Source: Arcuatula senhousia (Eukaryota > Mollusca > Bivalvia > Mytilida > Mytilidae). Taken from it: a stretch of 64,000 nt of DNA. Each line of letters opens with the position of its first letter. Positions within the stretch are counted from its first letter, which is position 1. This document shows, piece by piece, positions 10,829-21,854 of the stretch. The translations under genes were made by a program, and so were the position numbers. The notes under the pieces were generated by a model. It saw only the letters and a list, made by a program, of their open reading frames with translations, was not told the origin of the DNA and made no database searches. Location: NCBI GenBank assembly GCA_963971305.1, contig OZ020304.1, forward strand, positions 33,962,502 through 34,026,501, read 5' to 3'.

Positions 10829-11327
10829 TCTAATTATATCCCCTGATTAATGCAATTTCTAAACCAAGAACTTAACCGAAGTCTTTCAAGTCACAGTGAC
10901 AAAAGTCTTGGTAGGTTGTGTCATGCTACCCAAGATTCATCTGCTGGTGCAATATCATAACCCTATATGTAATACCCGAGATATGGACCTAAACCTAGAA
11001 CTTAACCAAAGTTTTACGGACGGACAAGGGCAAAACTATATGTCCAACCCACATAATTGGTCGGGCCATAAAAATAGATCGATATTTCCAACCATGTATA
11101 AAGTAGTCAAGAGATGCTCCTCGGCCTTCAATAAAGACTATTTTCTTCCTTAAAATGCTGTATGTATACCACTGCTTAATAACTGAATGCGTCAAATATT
11201 ATTGAAAAATTGTTGGTTTGATATGTAAGGACTCTTACATTCCATGGCCCAAACTTAAATAATTACTGGAAAAAGAACCTAGGACGTCAGATCAATCTCG
11301 GACTACCATGCAAGTTGTACAATACTA
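10829..11327 (-). mobile_element. insertion in the right arm, partial Helentron-like repeat
   Basis: Contains ACCAAGAACTTAACCGAAG, TCACAGTGAC and TATGG-type end words also found at 35902-36673, and ends with GGTCGGGCCATA at about 11070, the - strand head of that family. The - strand tail hairpin is not clear, so this copy is probably truncated. It separates the inner and outer inverted repeats of the 11.3-kb element. Confidence 0.5.
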
Positions 11328-11849
11328 ATATTGTAAGTGTAAAAGTCATCCGTCGCGTCGAATACAACAGACATAAAATACCACCAAATCATACTATTTA
11401 CCGCCAAATCATACTATTTCATTTTTTAGCGATATCTTTTTCTTAGGGTTTCGAGAGGCCTGTTCCAGTTAATATGCATTTTGTATCACTTTTTGGGACA
11501 TAATTCCATTATCATTGTATGTAAGTACATAATAAAAACTCCTTTTCAGACATTTTATATGGACAGGCCGCTAGTTTGTAATGAAAAAAACGGTATGTCC
11601 TCGGGGGAAAAGTTCTAGCGCTCTTAAAACCATTTATTTGGAAGTGCCGCTTAGTAGGCGTACAGATATATCATTTTGTGACAGAATAGCATTCTTTGAT
11701 ATCCTAAAAACAATAAAATATAAAAAATATAGATCTTCTTTCCTGACTGGGGTAGAAAAAAAAGGTACCACCATGACATATCCGGAAATGCCGCTAACGA
11801 AAATCTTTGCATATTATTCGGATATGCGTTAGCGCGATTGGCGGGCGTG
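11328..11849 (-). repeat. right terminal inverted repeat of the 11.3-kb element
   Basis: Inverted copy of 537-1058, ending GCGCGATTGGCGGGCGTG. It is directly followed by the ATCAC target duplication and then the right part of the split 185-bp repeat (to about 11880). Confidence 0.8.
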
Positions 11850-11884
11850 ATCACAATTCGTAAGAGGTTTTCATTTTTATAATA

Positions 11885-12440
11885 TCATATTATGCGAGCG
11901 TAGCGAAGCTCACTATTGTAGAGAGTCTGCCAAATTGCACGAGACTCAAAATACTATGGAAGAAAAATCGTTCTCAACGGAAACATTCGATTTTCGGAAC
12001 TTTTCGAAAATGTCTGTGCGTGCTGAAAAATTGCGGGAAATAGTAATACATCGTCCCAAATTATCTCGTCCCAGGCATTATTCGAAATTATCAATGGAAT
12101 AGATTATATTTTTGTATATACGCGAGCTTATAAGGCAGTGTCTTTCTCATATTAAACTTTCATTTAATATGCGAGCGTAGCGAGCTCTCTAATGTAGAAA
12201 GTCTGCCAAATTGCACGAGACTCAAAATACTATGGAAGAAAAATCATTCTCACCGGAAACATTCGATTTTCGGAAGTTTTCGAAAATGTCTGCGCGTGCT
12301 GAAAAATTGCGGGAAATAGTAATACATCGTCCCAGGCATCATTCGAAATTTTCAATGGAATTATCTATGCGAGCTTTTAAGGCAATGTCTTTCTCATATT
12401 ATTTTGCAGTCTGCGAAATTGGCCACCAGCCCTACAGCTA
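11885..12440 (+). repeat. two-copy tandem repeat, about 280 bp
   Basis: TATGCGAGCGTAGCGA and the following GTCTGCCAAATTGCACGAG, ACTCAAAATACTATGGAAG and GAAACATTCGATTTTCGGAA words occur at 11891-12100 and again at 12168-12370. The first copy has an extra segment near 12055-12070. The 79-codon ORF in copy 2 has no recognised domain. Confidence 0.65.
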
Positions 12441-12626
12441 TGGCTGTTAAAAGGCTTTGGGGACATGTAAAATATGTGTAGTTGAATGCCCGTCTGGCTG
12501 GTAAAATTTTCAAAAATTTAGTTATATTTATTTTGTAGGCTTTTAAAAATTTTCTGAGGGCTTGCTGGTTTGTAAAATGAACAAGCCCTTTGGCTTGTGC
12601 TGTGAAATTTATAAGTTGAAGACTGT

Positions 12627-12812
12627 TTTGTTCATTGACATGATTTAGTCAAGGAATTATGATTTAGTGTATGTTTTGTTTTTTTTTGTTGCAGGCAAAG
12701 GCTTAGTTTTTAGTACCTGGTAAGATGACAACTCAAATTGATTCTTAGCAACATTATGGGATCTTTCCATCACAATTCGTAAGAGGTTTTCATTTCTATA
12801 AATAATTATCAA
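12627..12812 (+). repeat. 185-bp dispersed repeat, copy 2 (paralogous empty site)
   Basis: Matches 391-536 joined to 11850-11880, with a single ATCAC at 12769-12773. It shows the state of the target before the 11.3-kb insertion. The word GGTAAGATGACAAC also resembles the LAMTOR4 start (AGTAAGATGACAAC), perhaps by chance. Confidence 0.75.
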
Positions 12813-13778
12813 TGTATGCAGACATGATCAAATGTTTGGGGGTGTTTCGCCTCCTCAAATTTTGTCTTCGTCCACCATTTTTAACATCACGTTTGCGAGT
12901 CATGTGACCATAAAAATAAATATTTTCAAAGAAAAATCATTTCGAAATTTTATGACAATCAAATGTTTTTGTCAATCTAAGAAGTCAAAAATAAATCATA
13001 GAGTTGAGAACATACAAATTCAAGCTTATATAATCAAATTATAAACACTTTTTTCTAATGACAAAACGAGAACTTCCGAGAAAATGTATCATGTGACCAA
13101 ATAAATTATAAACCGGAAGTAGCAGACTACCAACTAGAAAAGTTAACAGAACAGTTTGTTCATAATATTTATACAAAATAGTAAGTGTATAGGCTGTCTA
13201 TTTGTATTCCTATTGTTTTTTTTATTTATTCTATGTCATTGCTTTAGATCTGAAGACTAAAATCATTCCTAGTTACATTAAGCAATTACTCCTATAACAT
13301 AAGAGGTCTTGTTTTCGTACCTCAATACTGCGTTAGGATGGCAACAAGTCCAAAAATAGCATGCCGTCCAACCTTCAATGTTGTTGGAGTAATTAAGCAA
13401 TAAGCAAGTGAGTTTGTCCAGTCCCTTGATGCATGTACAAATTATCCTACTGTAAATTTTCTACATATAGTGAAGAGCTATGACACATTTAAAAACATTA
13501 AAAAAAACAATAAAAAGACACTTCAGGAAAACAATTGTGCTAAACCAGACTTTGAAAGAAATTTGCACAGGACCGACAGCCCACGTCCTGTAAAAATGTG
13601 TTATGACCTGTAAATTTTAGCAACTTTTGTAACACATTCTTTATAAATATTTTTTGAAGGTTTATATGTTATAATGTTTGTATTTGTAAGCTCATGCTTG
13701 TATGTTGTCTATGTAGATATATGTATGTACTACGACCCAAATGGGTTAAAGTTTTCAAATAAAGTTATAAAATAATAT
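12813..13778. other. non-coding, nothing recognised
   Basis: AT-rich sequence without a convincing ORF, splice pair or repeat boundary. Unannotated intergenic DNA upstream of LAMTOR4. Confidence 0.45.
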
Positions 13779-14087
13779 GAGTCAGGTTTAACCTGTGACG
13801 CTCCTGACGTTAAAATACAATGTATCTTTAAATGTTTTCATGCTATATAAATTTTAAAAACAATTTGTATTTGAAAATTTTTAAAAAATGCTAGCTTTTC
13901 TTCAGCCAGTTCCAGGTCCGGCGTGCGCTTACTGACGTTCGAAATTTTCAAATAGATAAGCGATAAAAAGACGCTGAAAGTTTGGGAAAACAAGCATGAA
14001 ATACCGGATGTTGAAGGAAAATTCAGCTCATAGTACAACTAATATTGTTGACATTTCTACCATTATCGCTCCCTTCGGGAGCGTATT
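13779..14087 (-). mobile_element. 300-bp hairpin-ended repeat, copy 1
   Basis: The + strand left end has the hairpin CAGGTTTAACCTG then TGACGCTCC; the right end has the hairpin GCTCCCTTCGGGAGC. Read on the - strand this is head hairpin, body, inverse of head (GGAGCGT) and tail hairpin, the same plan as the Helentron-like elements but much shorter. Other copies are at 14205-14501 and 39935-40256. Confidence 0.6.
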
Positions 14088-14204
14088 ACAAAATCATGAA
14101 TACAGTCCGTTAGATCCCAAATCATAAATTCCATGACTGAAATTAAGCTCACATGCAATACAAAAATATTGATGTTTCTACCATTATCGTTAATACACAT
14201 GTAT

Positions 14205-14501
14205 GATGTAGGTTAAACTGTGACACGCCCGAAGTTTGATTGCATCCTTAAATATTTTACAAGCTTAAATATGTTTTCAAATGTTAATTAATTGAAACAA
14301 ATTCTTATTTGAAAATAATTATATAAAAACAAACTAGCTTTTCTTGTGGGTCCTGTGTGTGCTTAATGACAAGAAAAAAGTGTTAAAAAGACACAGAAAG
14401 TCTGGTAAACCGTGCATGCTTAACCGGACGTTGAAGGAAAATTGAGCCCATAGTACAACTAGAATATTGACATTTTAACCATTATCGCTCCCTTCAGGAG
14501 C
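14205..14501 (-). mobile_element. 300-bp hairpin-ended repeat, copy 2
   Basis: Same order of motifs as the copy at 13779, with more substitutions (AGGTTAAACTGTGACACGCCC at left, GCTCCCTTCAGGAGC at right). A short extra tail fragment of the family lies between the two copies at about 14165-14195. Confidence 0.6.
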
Positions 14502-16028
14502 ATTTAATGTTTGATTTGTATGGTCTCGTAAGGTGTTTTCGATAGCAAGGAGTTTTTGATAGCTTATTTTGAACGTGCATTTGGGGTCACGTGCAAGCAT
14601 TCTTTCGGTACAATTCCAGAAAGGGAAAGTACAAGCATACAAAATTTAGGTCAACCTGCGGACATCGTCTAAAAATGCTTCTATAATGGTTTGTGATCTA
14701 TTTCCTCTAAGCTGCCATATTACCAGCCATTTTCATAAACCTGTTAACTACGAAAATTGTTTTTAATTATTAATATAAATTTTTCCCTTACTATTAATAA
14801 TCAAACTGATTGGTGGTGTCTGCTTTCTTAACCATCATAAAGAGCAAAAATAGTTTCATATTACCTAATTAAAAACATTGCGTACGACGTCATCCAAATT
14901 ATCGAATTTACCTGACAATAAAATACATTGTACAGCAACCTTTATTTAGTTATGAATTGTAAATAAACAGTAAAACTTTTCGTAAATTTCACATGTTGCA
15001 TTTAAAGTTAAGATGTAGGAAGATTCACTTGAAAATTTATTTTATTTCTATGTAATGAACAACAACAAAATAACAGTACAATTATTAAGTTATCGAAAAT
15101 ACCTAAGACCACCATATTTGTAACCACTTAAGAAAGGCTGGTTTTGTATTTGGGATTAATGGCCCCTACCGTTCAGAAAAAAGGCAAAAGGGGCTAACAT
15201 GAGTACATGTATGGTAGCAAAACTTCTTTAGAATATTTATTTTCATATAATTTTGAGTTTTCTTTAATGCATTTCTCAGCAAGTTCTGTCAGCTCAATCA
15301 TACAGGTTTATGGGTAAAATGTTTCAATGTTTTTGATATATGTTGCACCATAACAATGCTCAATGAATTTCTAATACTACTTGTAGTCAAATATGGGCCT
15401 CACCCAAAACATCAACTTTTTATTTGACATGTTTGATGCCCTAGGCCTACTTTCAAAATCTTTTTTTTTTAAGCTTTGTAAAATTCCCTACTTGCATTTT
15501 CAGTCAGATTTGCAATACCACTATTAACTGTAATCAAGAAATTAGGGGTCAAAAGGACCAAAAGTGTCAATTATATTAAGGTTATAGACTTATCTATAGC
15601 AACAGCCTATTAATAAATGATATAATTTTAATGACTGGATTTGTAAGATTTTATGATTATTTGTCAGGCATGGATTAAAGAGAGGGGAGTCGAGGGTGTG
15701 CGCCTCCGTAAACTGGCAAAAATTATGGGTTTTTTTTCATAAAAGCCATGTCATTGCATGTAAAAAAAAACACACAAAAATTGGTGCCAGGGCCAGGCTT
15801 CGCTTAGTGAAAGAAAAAATTGTGCCTCCCCTAACCTAAAATCCTGGATCCCCCACTGTATGTAAATATGTATGGATCTACTTTATGAGTCTGAAATGAA
15901 ATATTAACCAATTTTATTATTTGATTTGTAATTAAGACAGCCAACATTTGAATGAAGTCATTTTTGATGACATACAACTGACATCAATAAAAACACTATG
16001 GTAGATCTACATTTTACATTTTTTTACA
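14502..16028. other. LAMTOR4 upstream region, no coding exon seen
   Basis: No recognisable coding sequence. A pyrimidine-rich tract ending in TTACAG at 16028 looks like a splice acceptor just before the LAMTOR4 start codon. This suggests that a non-coding first exon lies upstream, but I could not identify it. Confidence 0.4.
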
Positions 16029-16071
16029 GATTGATCCAATGAAGTTGTAACTGAAGTCAACATTTAGTAAG

Positions 16072-16152
16072 ATGACAACAGCACAAGGCATAGACAAAAT
16101 ACCAGATTCCCTTGGTTATTTAGTGCTTACTGATGATGGGGCAGTTTTAAGT
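16072..16152 (+). CDS. LAMTOR4: LAMTOR4 coding exon 1
   Basis: 27 codons ending GCAGTTTTAAGT, followed by donor GTAAGAAT; the intron starts in phase 0. The conserved IPDSLGYLVL core of the family is here. Confidence 0.92.
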
Positions 16153-19100
16153 GTAAGAATAAGGAAAATGTTGTATTGTCACAGGGGGGTGGACAGGGGG
16201 GCTCTCTTCCCCTGCTCCCCGCCCCCTCCATCCCTGCCACCTCCACCCCGCTCCCCATCACCTCAAGCCTGATACCCCATCTCCCTTGTCCATCCTTGTA
16301 CCCCCCCTCCCTGCCCCTTCTACACCCACTCCCTGCCTCCTCAACCCCCGTACCCCCATCCCCCCTGTCGGCCCCCTCTTACAGGAATTGGGAAGGAATT
16401 TAGAACAAATGGCCATTAACCACTTTTTAGCTCACCTGGACCGAAGGTCCATGTGAGCTATTACCATCACTTGGCGTCCGTCGTCGTCGTCGTCGTCGTC
16501 GTCGTCTGTCGTCTGTCGTCGTCGTCGTCGTCTGTTAACAATTTTTCAAAAATCTTCTCCTCTGAAACTACCAAACAGAATTTAATGAAACTTGGTATGA
16601 ATGATCCTTAGGGTGTCCTGCACCAAACTTGTGTTTTGATTTTTGATCCGTTAAAAAACATGGCCGCCGTTACTAAAAATAGACCAGGGGGGTCAGACTA
16701 CTGTTTTTGGCTTATAAATCAAAAAGTATAAGAGATAGAGGAAATCTGAGGCCACGCTACTGATTCAGCATCAAAAGCTCTACAAAAGTCCCCATTCGGT
16801 CAAAGTTGTCAGATAACCCCTTATAGGGGTTACGGCCCCTTGAAGGTGAAAAATAGCATTTTTTCATGTTTTTGGCCTACAGAATGAAAACTATTGCAGA
16901 TAGAGATTAGCTGTTGCTTGCTTAAATGTTCAGCTCATTTAACTCTACAAAAGTCTCTATAGGGTCGAAGTTGTCAGATGACCCCTTACAGGGGTTACGG
17001 CCCCTTAAAGGTGAAAAATAGCCATTTTTCATGTTTTTGGCCTATAGAATGAAAACTATTGCAGATAGAGATTAGCTGTTGCTTGCTTAAATGTTCAGCT
17101 CATTTAGCTCTACAAAATTCTCCATAGGGTCGAAGTTGTCTGATGACCCCTTATAGGGGTATGGTCCCTGAAAAATAGCGATTTTTCATGTTTTTGGCCT
17201 ACAGAATGTAAACTATTGAAGATAGAGATTAGCTGTTGCTTGCTTAAATGTTCAGCTCATTTAGCTCTACAAAATTCTCCATAGGGTCGAAGTTGTCTGA
17301 TGACCCCTTATAGGGGTTATGGTCCCTGAAAAATAGCGATTTTTCATGTTTTTGGCCTACAGAATGAAAACTATTGCAGATAGAGATTAGCTGTTGCTTG
17401 CTTAAATGTTCAGCTCATTTAGCTCTACAAAATTCTCCATTTGGTCGAAGTTGTCAGATGACTCCTTATAGGGGTTATGGCCCCTTATAGGTGAAAAATG
17501 GTGTTTTTGGCCTATAGAATGAAAACTGTTGCACATAGAGATTAGCTGTTGCTTGCTTAAATGTTCAGCTCATTTAGCTCTACAAAATTCTCCATAGGGT
17601 CGAAGTTGTCAGTTGACCCCTTATAGGGGTTACGGCCCCTGAAAAATAGCGATTTTTCATGTTTTTGGCCTACAGAATGAAAACTATTGCAGATAGAGAT
17701 TAGCTGTTGCTTGCTTAAATGTTCAGTTATTTAGCTCTACAAAATTCTCCATAGGGTCGAAGTTGTCTGATGACCCCTTATAGGGGTATGGTCCCTGAAA
17801 AATAGCGATTTTTCATGTTTTTGGCCTACAGAATGTAAACTATTGCAGATAGATTTTGGCTGTTGCTTGCTTAAATGTTCAGCTCATTTAGCTCTACAAA
17901 ATTCTCCATAGGGTCGAAGTTGTCTGATGACCCCTTATAGGGGTTATGGTCCCTGAAAAATAGCGATTTTTCATGTTTTTGGCCTACAGAATGAAAACTA
18001 TTGCAGATAGAGATTAGCTGTTGCTTGCTTAAATGTTCAGCTCATTTAGCTCTACAAAATTCTCCATTTGGTCGAATTTGTCAGATGACTCCTTATAGGG
18101 GTTATGGCCCCTTATAGGTGAAAAATGGTGTTTTTGGCCTATAGAATGAAAACTGTTGCACATAGAGATTAGCTGTTGCTTGCTTAAATGTTCAGCTCAT
18201 TTAGCTCTACAAAATTCTCCATAGGGTCGAAGTTGTCAGTTGATCCCTTATAGGGGTTACGGCCCCTGAAAAATAGCGATTTTTCATGTTTTTGGCCTAC
18301 AGAATGAAAACTATTGCAGATAGAGATTAGCTGTTGCTTGCTTAAATGTTCAGCTCATTTAGCTCTACAAAATTCTCCATTGGGTCAAAGTTGTCAGATG
18401 ACTCCTTATAGGGGTTATGGCCCCTTATAGGTGAAAAATGGTGTTTTTGGCCTATAGAATGAAAACTATTGCTGGTAGAGAAAAGCTGTTGCTTGCTTAA
18501 ATGTTCAGCTCATTTAGCTCTACAAAAGTATAGGGTCAACATCAAGACCAGGTGAGCGATTCAGGCTCCTGGGAGCCTCTTGTTTCATGAAATTTTAAGG
18601 GGCCATTTCTTGATTTTTCTATATAAATGTTTAGGTCAAAAGGGGGCCCTTTTCATTTTGATGTGCCAATGGCCCATGGTCCCCTGCCTTAATTCCCAAT
18701 CCCTGCATGTACATTAATTCTTGTGTATCTGACTTAAAAAGCTACAATGTACATTTTCGAAGTGACAGTTGGATGGAACACATACATGTAATGAGCCTTA
18801 CACTATTACAGAGATGCAGCTAATCGTTGGACCTGTCAGACAAATGGGGAAAAATTTCAGCAGGTCCGGCAAGTGAAACCATTGTGCAGGACCTCAGTCT
18901 GGCAAAGTTTTGAAAAAGTTAGACTTATACAAGTTGAAAGTTCTGGCAAAAAACTTTTTTAGGTCCCGCAAATTTAACTATCTTGTAGGACCCAATGTCT
19001 GACAGAATCTAAACATTATCTGCATCTCTGCGACTAAAGTTACTGTTGTCATTTATTCATGTATCTGATTCAATGATTCCTCTAAATTATTTATTTTAAT

Positions 19101-20731
19101 TTCTTATCAATGTTTGCAAATTCCCATAAAAGACATATTTTAAATAAGTTTGAAAAGAAGAGATTTGACACCAAATTAAATTGATACATACCATAATACA
19201 CATTTACATGATTTTTTTTTTGCAGTCTGGTGGTGATTTACAGAATGCAGAATCTATAGCAGAAAAGGTTGTCAATCTTGTGCAAACAGCAAACAGAATA
19301 AATGTTTCTTCTGACAGAAAAGATGTTTTTAAAAGAGTTTCAGGTATTCTTAAAAAAAGCCAAAGTCAACAACATTATGAAATCTCTCTCTAATTGAAAA
19401 AGTACAATGTACTATGCAATAACATGTAATTTAAGATAAATTATGATTACATGTATATCAAATCCCACAACATACACAGATTTATTATATTGAAAAGTGT
19501 ATAAAAAGGACTCTTAAAAATAGACAGTTAAATGAAATCACAGTTAACATTTTTAAAGTGAAAGACGACTAATTTTAAAAATATTTAGGTTTAAAAAATA
19601 CAAATGGTATAAAAACAAACAAAAAATGAAAACATTACAATTGAATAAATTAATGGGTCTGTTTGAAGTTTTATTGTGAAAGGGGAAATATTTGCAAGGT
19701 TCCTCTGTGGTCATCTAATATGAAATAGGCATTACCTAAATGCGAGCACAGCATAATTCTGTAAAATGAATGTAATGTTAACATGTTTAGTGCCATTGTT
19801 TACATTGTTTAATGAACGAATAAAAAAGATTTGATTTCGAATCGATGCAGTCAAATAAGATTGGAAATCATCCTAGTTATTTTTGTTTTGGTTCATTTTC
19901 TAGAACATTCAATTTGGGACAAGATGCTTGGGGCGATTGAACGTTAAATAGAAAAGCAAGAAAAAATCTATTAAATTTGGTTACTACAAAAAAAAATGTA
20001 GCAACTCATCATCATCAGAATATTTTTCTCTTTATACATTATTACATAGATCATTTTTGGAATGCGACTAGCAAAATGGGTTTCAAATTCACTCCGTTCC
20101 TGTAAAATTTGAGAGCCTTTCCAGACCATGAAAAATCAATATCAGCATTAGGCAAATTTCTCGCGGGAACAAATACCGTAGAGCTTTCCGCTCGAGCGGG
20201 CACTTTGTGCCCTCTTGCGAGCTGTGCTCGCTATAACTTTACGACAAATAAAAACACAGAAATTATGCACACAAGTTGTAACATGAACTTTGACCTTGAG
20301 ATTTGACCTTTGACCTTGACATTTTTGGATGCAACATATGTCCCCTAGGATTATTGGTGAAATTCTCAAGTCTCTAGGACCAACTGTTTTGAAGAGGGAA
20401 AAAATTGACGAGATGCAACACCTTTAAAACTGGTTTTCATATTTAATGCCAATAAAAGATATTTAAAGATATTATGTGAAAAGTAAGCCTTGGGAACACT
20501 TTTTAAAACAGAAACTGCAAAGTCTAAACAACACAAAAAAGATATCCTTTTACTCAATTTTATTTGCAGTGCTCTTTAATGACACACAAATGCCATAATT
20601 GGTTTCTAATTTTCATTTAATTTTTATTTTCAGTGGTATGGGACAGTTTTATGTATGTGATAACAACTTCAAACCAGAAAATATATGTTTGCAAAAGACA
20701 ATACTCACCACAAGAACCTGCTGTAGCATAA
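16072..20731 (+). CDS. LAMTOR4: Ragulator complex protein LAMTOR4, three coding exons
   Basis: LAMTOR4 is a small roadblock-fold subunit of the lysosomal Ragulator complex, which anchors Rag GTPases for mTORC1 amino-acid signalling (family knowledge). Three exons splice with GT-AG junctions: 16072-16152, 19226-19343 and 20634-20731, giving 98 residues against 99 in vertebrates. Exon 1 encodes MTTAQGIDKIPDSLGYLVL and DDGAVLS. Exon 2 begins SGGDLQNAESIAEKVVNLVQ and ends FKRVS plus one base. Exon 3 supplies VVWDSFMYVITTSNQKIYVC and KRQ, matching the conserved C-terminal strand pattern and VKRQ motif of the family. Phases agree (0, then 1). ATG 16072 is the first in-frame ATG after a likely 5'-UTR splice acceptor at 16028. 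Introns of 3.07 and 1.29 kb hold mobile elements. The exons are too short for ORF calling, and unspliced frames here are misleading. Confidence 0.93.
16180..16385 (+). repeat. C-rich low-complexity tract in LAMTOR4 intron 1
   Basis: A pyrimidine-rich run of CCCCTCC, CCCTGCC and CACCCC words. Open frames of 66-75 codons through it are compositional artefacts. Confidence 0.8.
16429..18582 (+). mobile_element. Helentron-like element with 157-bp satellite core, in LAMTOR4 intron 1
   Basis: The head is AGCTCACCTGGACC-GAA-GGTCCATGTGAGCT (16429-16459), followed by a (GTC)n tract (16476-16530). The tail has CCAGGTGAGC, complementary to the head, then the hairpin AGGCTC-CTG-GGAGCCT and CTTG followed by TT. 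The core is about 11 tandem units of 154-158 bp, marked by CTGTTGCTTGCTTAAATG at 16911, 17076, 17233, 17391, 17546, 17704, 17860, 18018, 18173, 18331 and 18485. Pearl/DINE-like elements of bivalves are known to have about 160-bp cores. Confidence 0.72.
18809..19030. mobile_element. hAT-like MITE in LAMTOR4 intron 1
   Basis: Ends CAGAGATGCAG and CTGCATCTCTG are inverted, and inner words CCTGTCAGAC and GTCTGACAG pair too. The CAGAGATGC terminus is typical of hAT-derived MITEs. The flanking 8-mers (CACTATTA and CGACTAAA) are only partly alike, so the target duplication is uncertain. Confidence 0.55.
19226..19343 (+). CDS. LAMTOR4: LAMTOR4 coding exon 2
   Basis: Preceded by a T-rich tract and TGCAG, followed by donor GTATTC. 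118 bases, ending in phase 1. It encodes the central helix (SIAEKVVNLVQTANRI) and the FKRVS motif. Confidence 0.92.
19717..20234 (+). repeat. 520-bp dispersed repeat with short terminal inverted repeats, copy 1
   Basis: Near-copy of 49480-49992. Near the ends GCGAGCACAGC (19742) and GCTGTGCTCGC (20221) are inverse, and GCGAGCTGTGCTCGC forms a terminal hairpin. It lies in LAMTOR4 intron 2. No coding capacity. Confidence 0.7.
20634..20731 (+). CDS. LAMTOR4: LAMTOR4 coding exon 3
   Basis: Preceded by TTTTTATTTTCAG. 98 bases to stop TAA at 20729-20731. It encodes the C-terminal strands with KRQ near the end. Confidence 0.92.
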
Positions 20732-21854
20732 CATTTAACCTTTTTTTTACTATTCTGCAATTGTTTGCAGGCCATAAATTTTTTGGTCTGTGTTCCTGTT
20801 TGTAAACCTGTTTTCTGGCAATCTCAGGTTTCACTTTGCATAAAGTTTGTGTTGCTATGAAATGTATAACTTATTTTAATGAAACTTTGTAACAATCAAA
20901 CTTTAAAATGTGAAAACAAACAACCAAGCTTAAATGCAATTATGTTATAAACGCAGTACATATCTTTTATTTTCTTTTAACTTTAAGCCTTTAAGTATGT
21001 AAGATTTTGATGATTTTAAAGGTTAGATAAATGGCTATGCTGGTTTTATCTATTTGTTCAAAAAGTTGTTTCTCGCCATAGGTGAGTTCTTTTCAAATTT
21101 TGCAAAAAAATATGCCTCTTGTTTTATATGAAAAAGTTAAGAGGGTATTTGAAAAATAATACTTTTCCAAACATTATAGTATGCACTGCCAAAATTCACC
21201 CATACATTCAGCTTAGAATTTTAGTCATGATATCACATATGGTATTAGCATAAACAGAATCACATCTTTTATTTCATTATTGTGTCTTTTAAAGTAATGG
21301 TCATATTCTTCATTTTATTTGGTCATGAAATGTTTATTCTTTGTCATCTATCTTATATGCCATAAACATGATAAATAAATAAACATGTACAGTATTATTT
21401 TTCTTCTTCCTAATAGCTGAAAGTTTATGTGAGCTATCTTCATCACATGACTTGGTGTCCATGGTTTAACTTTTTTCTAAGTTCTCTGGAAGCTTTGTAT
21501 AAGGGATTGCTATGAAACTTTATCCACTTGATCTTTATTGTTTTCAATTTATTTTGTAAAATTTATGACAACAGCCCTACCAACATGACCTCTGTTGCTA
21601 AAAGTCTATTATAAGAGATAGAGAAAACTGAAGCAACCACTCTTCTTTAGATTCTAAAACACTACAATCTGTATTATTGCAAATGCCTCTTTTCACCAAA
21701 ACTGGGCCAGTGTTTTGGGCTTTTTTTTGAAACCTACAAGTACTACAGTAAAAGTTATCATTGCAATATTTTTTTTCAGCTAATTGCTATCAATAACTAA
21801 GTAAATGATTTAAGGCATATTAAAAACTGAAAGTTTAACCCTTTAACTGTTTTT
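20732..21854 (+). other. LAMTOR4 3' UTR and downstream DNA
   Basis: No further coding exon is needed after the stop at 20731. An AATAAA hexamer at 21374-21379 is one possible polyadenylation signal; the true 3' end cannot be fixed from sequence alone. No other gene is visible. Confidence 0.4.

Larger units (their letters stand above)
537..11849. mobile_element. 11.3-kb long-TIR DNA element with 5-bp target duplication
   Basis: The outer ends are inverted copies: the left begins CACGCCCACCAATCGCG and the right ends with the complement of CACGCCCGCCAATCGCG. The flanking 5 bp ATCAC is present on both sides (532-536 and 11850-11854) and only once in the uninterrupted repeat copy at 12769-12773, so the whole block looks like one insertion. 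TIR arms run about 520 bp. The interior holds a LINE fragment, a second inverted pair, GC-rich hairpins and a nested Helentron-like array, and shows no transposase ORF, so the element is non-autonomous. A CAC terminus with a 5-bp duplication recalls Transib/ProtoRAG elements; assignment to that superfamily is inference only. Confidence 0.72.
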
